Assembly (NCBI GenBank): GCA_963728995.1
Contig: CAVSMD010000001.1
Location: 310,001-374,000 of the forward strand
Source: FEN-1219 sp963728995
GTDB taxonomy: Bacteria; Pseudomonadota; Gammaproteobacteria; Steroidobacterales; Rariloculaceae
Direction: 5' to 3'
DNA: 64,000 nt
Shown: positions 61,462-64,000 of the stretch, piece by piece
Numbering within the stretch: the first letter of the stretch is position 1
Layout of the letters: the number at the start of each line of letters is the position of its first letter
Position numbers and translations under genes: made by a program
Notes under the pieces: generated by a model
Database searches by the model: none
What the model was told of the DNA's origin: nothing
Seen by the model: only the letters and a program-made list of their open reading frames with translations

Positions 61462-62636
61462 AAGCAATCATCTGCGGCGCCGGCATCGCCGGCCTCTCCC
61501 TCGGCTGCTGCCTCGGCCGCGACGGCTGGGATGTCGTCATCGTCGAACGCACCCGGAGCCTCCGCAACGAAGGCTACATGATCGACTTCATGGGCTCGGG
61601 CTATGACGTCGCCGAGCGACTGGGCCTGCTGCCGCGTCTGAAGGAGATCGCTTACGACATTCCCACCGTGGACTGGATGGACGGCAAGGGCCACGTCAGC
61701 GCACAGCTCGACTACCACCGTTTCGCCGGCCTGCTCGACGGCCGGCTGCTCAGCCTGATGCGCGGCGATCTCGAGCGCGCCCTCTTCGAGGCGCTGCCGA
61801 AGTCGGTCGACATGCGCTTCGACCAGACGATCGCCACCATCGCGGACAAGGGCGACGCGGTCGCTGTGACGCTCTCCGACGGCACGGTCGAAACCGCCGA
61901 TCTGCTGGTGGGCGCGGACGGCATCCACTCGCAGATTCGCGCCGCCACGTTCGGCGACGAGAGCCGGTTCTCGCGCTACCTCGGCTACCACACCGCGGCG
62001 TTCATCTACGAAGACGAGGCGGCCGCCAGCGATCTCGGCAACCGGTTCAGGATCATGGCCCTGCCCGGCCGGCAGGCCGGCTTCTATCCGATCCGCGGCG
62101 GCAAGGTGGCCGCCTTCTTTGCCCACGTCGCCAAGGATCCGGCGCTGCCGGACGATCCGCTGGCCGAGCTCCGCCGCGTCTACGGCGACCTCGGCTGGCT
62201 CGTGCCAACCAGCTTGAACCGGGCCGCCAGCCTTCCGGGCATCTACTACGACCAAATCGCCCAGATCGAGATGGATCGATGGAGCAAGGGCCGCATCACG
62301 CTGATCGGCGACGCCGCCGACGCCGTCTCGCTGCTCGCCGGCCAGGGGGCATCGCTGGCCATGGGTACCGCATATGTTCTGGCCGAGGAGCTGCGGACGA
62401 ATACGGACGTTCCGGCGGCGCTCGATGCCTATCAGCAGCGCCTGCTAGCGGATGTGCGCAAGAAGCAGGAATCCGGGCGCAAGACAGCGCGCTGGATCGT
62501 GCCGCAGACCAAGTGGGACATCACGCTCCGCAATCTGACGCTGCGGGCCGCGACCATGCCGGGCCTGAGTTGGGTTCTGGCGCCGTTCTTGGTGTCGGGC
62601 ACCGAAAGCATCATCGCGCGCGACAAGGCTGCCTAA
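61458..62636 (+). CDS. FAD-dependent monooxygenase (PHBH-type)
   Basis: A 392-residue protein. The FAD-binding N-terminus is AIICGAGIAGLSLGCCL with IVERTRSLRNEG; the GD motif is ADLLVGADGIHSQIR; the second FAD motif is ITLIGDAADAVSLLAGQGASLAMG. This is the class A flavoprotein monooxygenase family, which hydroxylates aromatics or modifies antibiotics such as tetracyclines. The Tet(X)-like opening (a Gly-rich FAD loop, then RNEGYMIDFMGSGYDVAERLG) is shared by several drug-modifying and unrelated members. It is under TetR control by overlap. Confidence 0.9.
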   Translation: MKAIICGAGIAGLSLGCCLGRDGWDVVIVERTRSLRNEGYMIDFMGSGYDVAERLGLLPRLKEIAYDIPTVDWMDGKGHVSAQLDYHRFAGLLDGRLLSLMRGDLERALFEALPKSVDMRFDQTIATIADKGDAVAVTLSDGTVETADLLVGADGIHSQIRAATFGDESRFSRYLGYHTAAFIYEDEAAASDLGNRFRIMALPGRQAGFYPIRGGKVAAFFAHVAKDPALPDDPLAELRRVYGDLGWLVPTSLNRAASLPGIYYDQIAQIEMDRWSKGRITLIGDAADAVSLLAGQGASLAMGTAYVLAEELRTNTDVPAALDAYQQRLLADVRKKQESGRKTARWIVPQTKWDITLRNLTLRAATMPGLSWVLAPFLVSGTESIIARDKAA

Positions 62637-62855
62637 CGTCGCTTCCGCCGAGACACTTCTGACCGAAGGGACGACATGCTTTCGGGCGCAAGGCGCTCGG
62701 TCGGCGGCGTGTCACGGATCGGCCAAGCACTCGCACAACGCCGCCGTCTCGATCACCCCAGTGGCGCCGCACAGGACCGCCTTCATCAGGCGATTGTATT
62801 CACCGGGCGCCGCCCGATATCCTCAGCGCGGTTGGCCGCTTCAAGTGAGGTTTCG

Positions 62856-63944
62856 ATGAAAGCGCTCTCCACCGCCGCCCTGTCGTCTGTGCTGCTCTGT
62901 CATTCGGCGTTCGCCCAGGCGCCGTCAGCCCCGACGCCGCAGACGGAGGCCGACTTCCGCGGCGCCCTCGTGGGCTTCATGCACGCGATTCACGCCACTA
63001 ACAATCTCGATGCCACCACCGCCTTCTACAAGGAGGTGTTCGGCCTGTCGAGTCCGATTCGGCCCTTCGCGTCCGACGGTCCCCGCGTGCTGACCAACTC
63101 GCCGCAAGCCAACCTGCGCGTGTCGATGCTACCGATTCCGGGCGGCTTCAATTTCGAACTGACCGAGTTCACCAATACACCGACGCGCACGGTGGGTCAG
63201 CAGCCGGCGATCTCCGACCCCGGCGCGCCCCATATGAAGTTCCTCGTTCGCGACATCGAACCGGTGATGGCGGGCGTGAAGAAGATGGGGCTGCCGATCA
63301 TCACGACGTCGAAGGCGCCTGTCGCGGTGAAGACGCCGTTCGGCGACGCCAAGGCGATCTTCTTCCGTGACCCCGACGGCTACATCGTGGAGGCGGTGCA
63401 GATTCCCGCACCCGCCGACGCGCCCGCCGGCAACGTCATCGGCTCGATCATGGGCGTCACCGTCCGCGACATGGATGCCGACATGAAATTCTGGAGCGAT
63501 CGCATGGGGCTCGACGTGCGTGGCAACGCGAAGTTCGCGAACGAGTCGAACCGGCTGGATCTCTACGGCCTCGGCAAGGGTGCATCGTATCGGACGATGA
63601 GCGCCACCTTCCCGGCGAGCACGGCCCGCATAGAGTTCATCGAATTCCGGGGGATGCCGCGCAAGGAATTCTCCATCCGCGTCACCGACCCGGGCGCATC
63701 GGGCATGGCGATTCGCGTCAAGCAGATTCAGACACTGCTGGCAGACATGAAGAAGGAAGGCATGCGCGTCCTGTCGAAGAACGAGGACCTGGTCGAGTGG
63801 AGCCCGACGATCCGCAACGTCTTCGTCAAGGATCCCAACGGCCTGAACCTCGAACTCGTCGGCACGCCCGCCGGCGTACCCGCGGTGCCGTTCCCGGGCA
63901 CCCAGCCCGCACCAGACCGCGGCGGCAGGAACGCCACGCAGTAA
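62856..63944 (+). CDS. Exported protein with two VOC domains, paralogue 2
   Basis: A 362-residue protein with a signal peptide (1-20, SAFAQ). The first VOC module (about 38-185) contains HAIHATNNLDATTAFYKEV and IFFRDPDGYIVEAVQIP; the second (about 195-345) has VTVRDMDADMKFWSDRMG and VFVKDPNGLNLELVG. It parallels 59691-60755 in layout though sequence identity is low. ATG 62856 is preceded by GTGAGG; the frame runs further upstream without a good start. The interval 62637-62855 and the last 56 bases of the window hold nothing I recognise. Confidence 0.85.
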   Translation: MKALSTAALSSVLLCHSAFAQAPSAPTPQTEADFRGALVGFMHAIHATNNLDATTAFYKEVFGLSSPIRPFASDGPRVLTNSPQANLRVSMLPIPGGFNFELTEFTNTPTRTVGQQPAISDPGAPHMKFLVRDIEPVMAGVKKMGLPIITTSKAPVAVKTPFGDAKAIFFRDPDGYIVEAVQIPAPADAPAGNVIGSIMGVTVRDMDADMKFWSDRMGLDVRGNAKFANESNRLDLYGLGKGASYRTMSATFPASTARIEFIEFRGMPRKEFSIRVTDPGASGMAIRVKQIQTLLADMKKEGMRVLSKNEDLVEWSPTIRNVFVKDPNGLNLELVGTPAGVPAVPFPGTQPAPDRGGRNATQ

Positions 63945-64000
63945 CGGGAAGAACATTCTCGAGGCTGTTCTCTAGTCCATCTTGAATGAACATAGGCACC

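Noticed and set aside
61458..62636. FAD monooxygenase as a tetracycline-inactivating Tet(X) enzyme
   Set aside because: The family resemblance is general to class A flavoprotein monooxygenases; nothing in the sequence shows tetracycline specificity, and the neighbourhood points to catabolism or stress.

Overview
The window is GC-rich bacterial DNA with dense coding on both strands and many 4-bp ATGA start/stop overlaps. Two TonB-dependent receptors (one cut by the left edge), many exported enzymes, a quinone-linked PyrD, DsbA, LytS/LytTR and a PQQ dehydrogenase point to a Gram-negative proteobacterium. A gammaproteobacterium of the Steroidobacter/Nevskia kind is my best guess. That placement is inference, because there is no rRNA or tRNA marker.

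Layout. 1-4.5 kb: receptor end, metallo-beta-lactamase-fold enzyme, NTF2-like protein, a DUF6152 protein and its partner, then a decayed Tat-exported gene. 4.5-11 kb: an O-acetylation cassette (SGNH, MBOAT, SGNH) bracketed by two homologous exported glycosidase-like genes. 11-14 kb: a second DUF6152/partner pair and malic enzyme. 14-21 kb: Tat-exported MBL protein, DUF1592-type cytochrome-like protein, DUF1552 protein, a MITE-like inverted repeat and an ankyrin protein. 21-31 kb: VapBC, then a minus-strand catabolic cluster (MFS, MmgE/PrpD, two creatinase-fold proteins, HyuB, HyuA) facing a complete TonB receptor, followed by a fused DUF6152-partner gene. 35.4-38.3 kb: a lower-GC block of NUDIX, GNAT and HAD genes with remnants. 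38-49 kb: HNH endonuclease, DUF1835 protein, lipoprotein, pyrD, a substrate-binding protein, DUF2007, DsbA, PAP2 phosphatase and a LytS/LytTR pair. 49-54.7 kb: PQQ dehydrogenase and a segment (transglutaminase-like, ECF sigma, membrane protein) flanked by a 33-bp direct repeat. 54.7-64 kb: dehydrogenase plus Rieske dioxygenase alpha/beta, a collapsed permease pseudogene, a second toxin-antitoxin pair, glutathione peroxidase, and a TetR/FAD-monooxygenase pair between two exported double-VOC proteins.

The most notable observations are: (1) DUF6152 and an uncharacterised exported partner domain, seen twice as adjacent genes and once as one fused protein, two of the three beside a TonB receptor; (2) the acetylation cassette between two glycosidase-like paralogues; (3) the hydantoinase/creatinase-fold cluster, one of whose M24 proteins appears to have lost its metal ligands; (4) a TetR promoter whose spacer is exactly filled by an 18-bp palindrome and which probably gives a leaderless mRNA.

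Five genes between 15 and 42 kb need the removal of a single base (six sites in all) to restore a family-like reading frame. This suggests either assembly error or recent decay, and it should be settled before the affected genes are interpreted.
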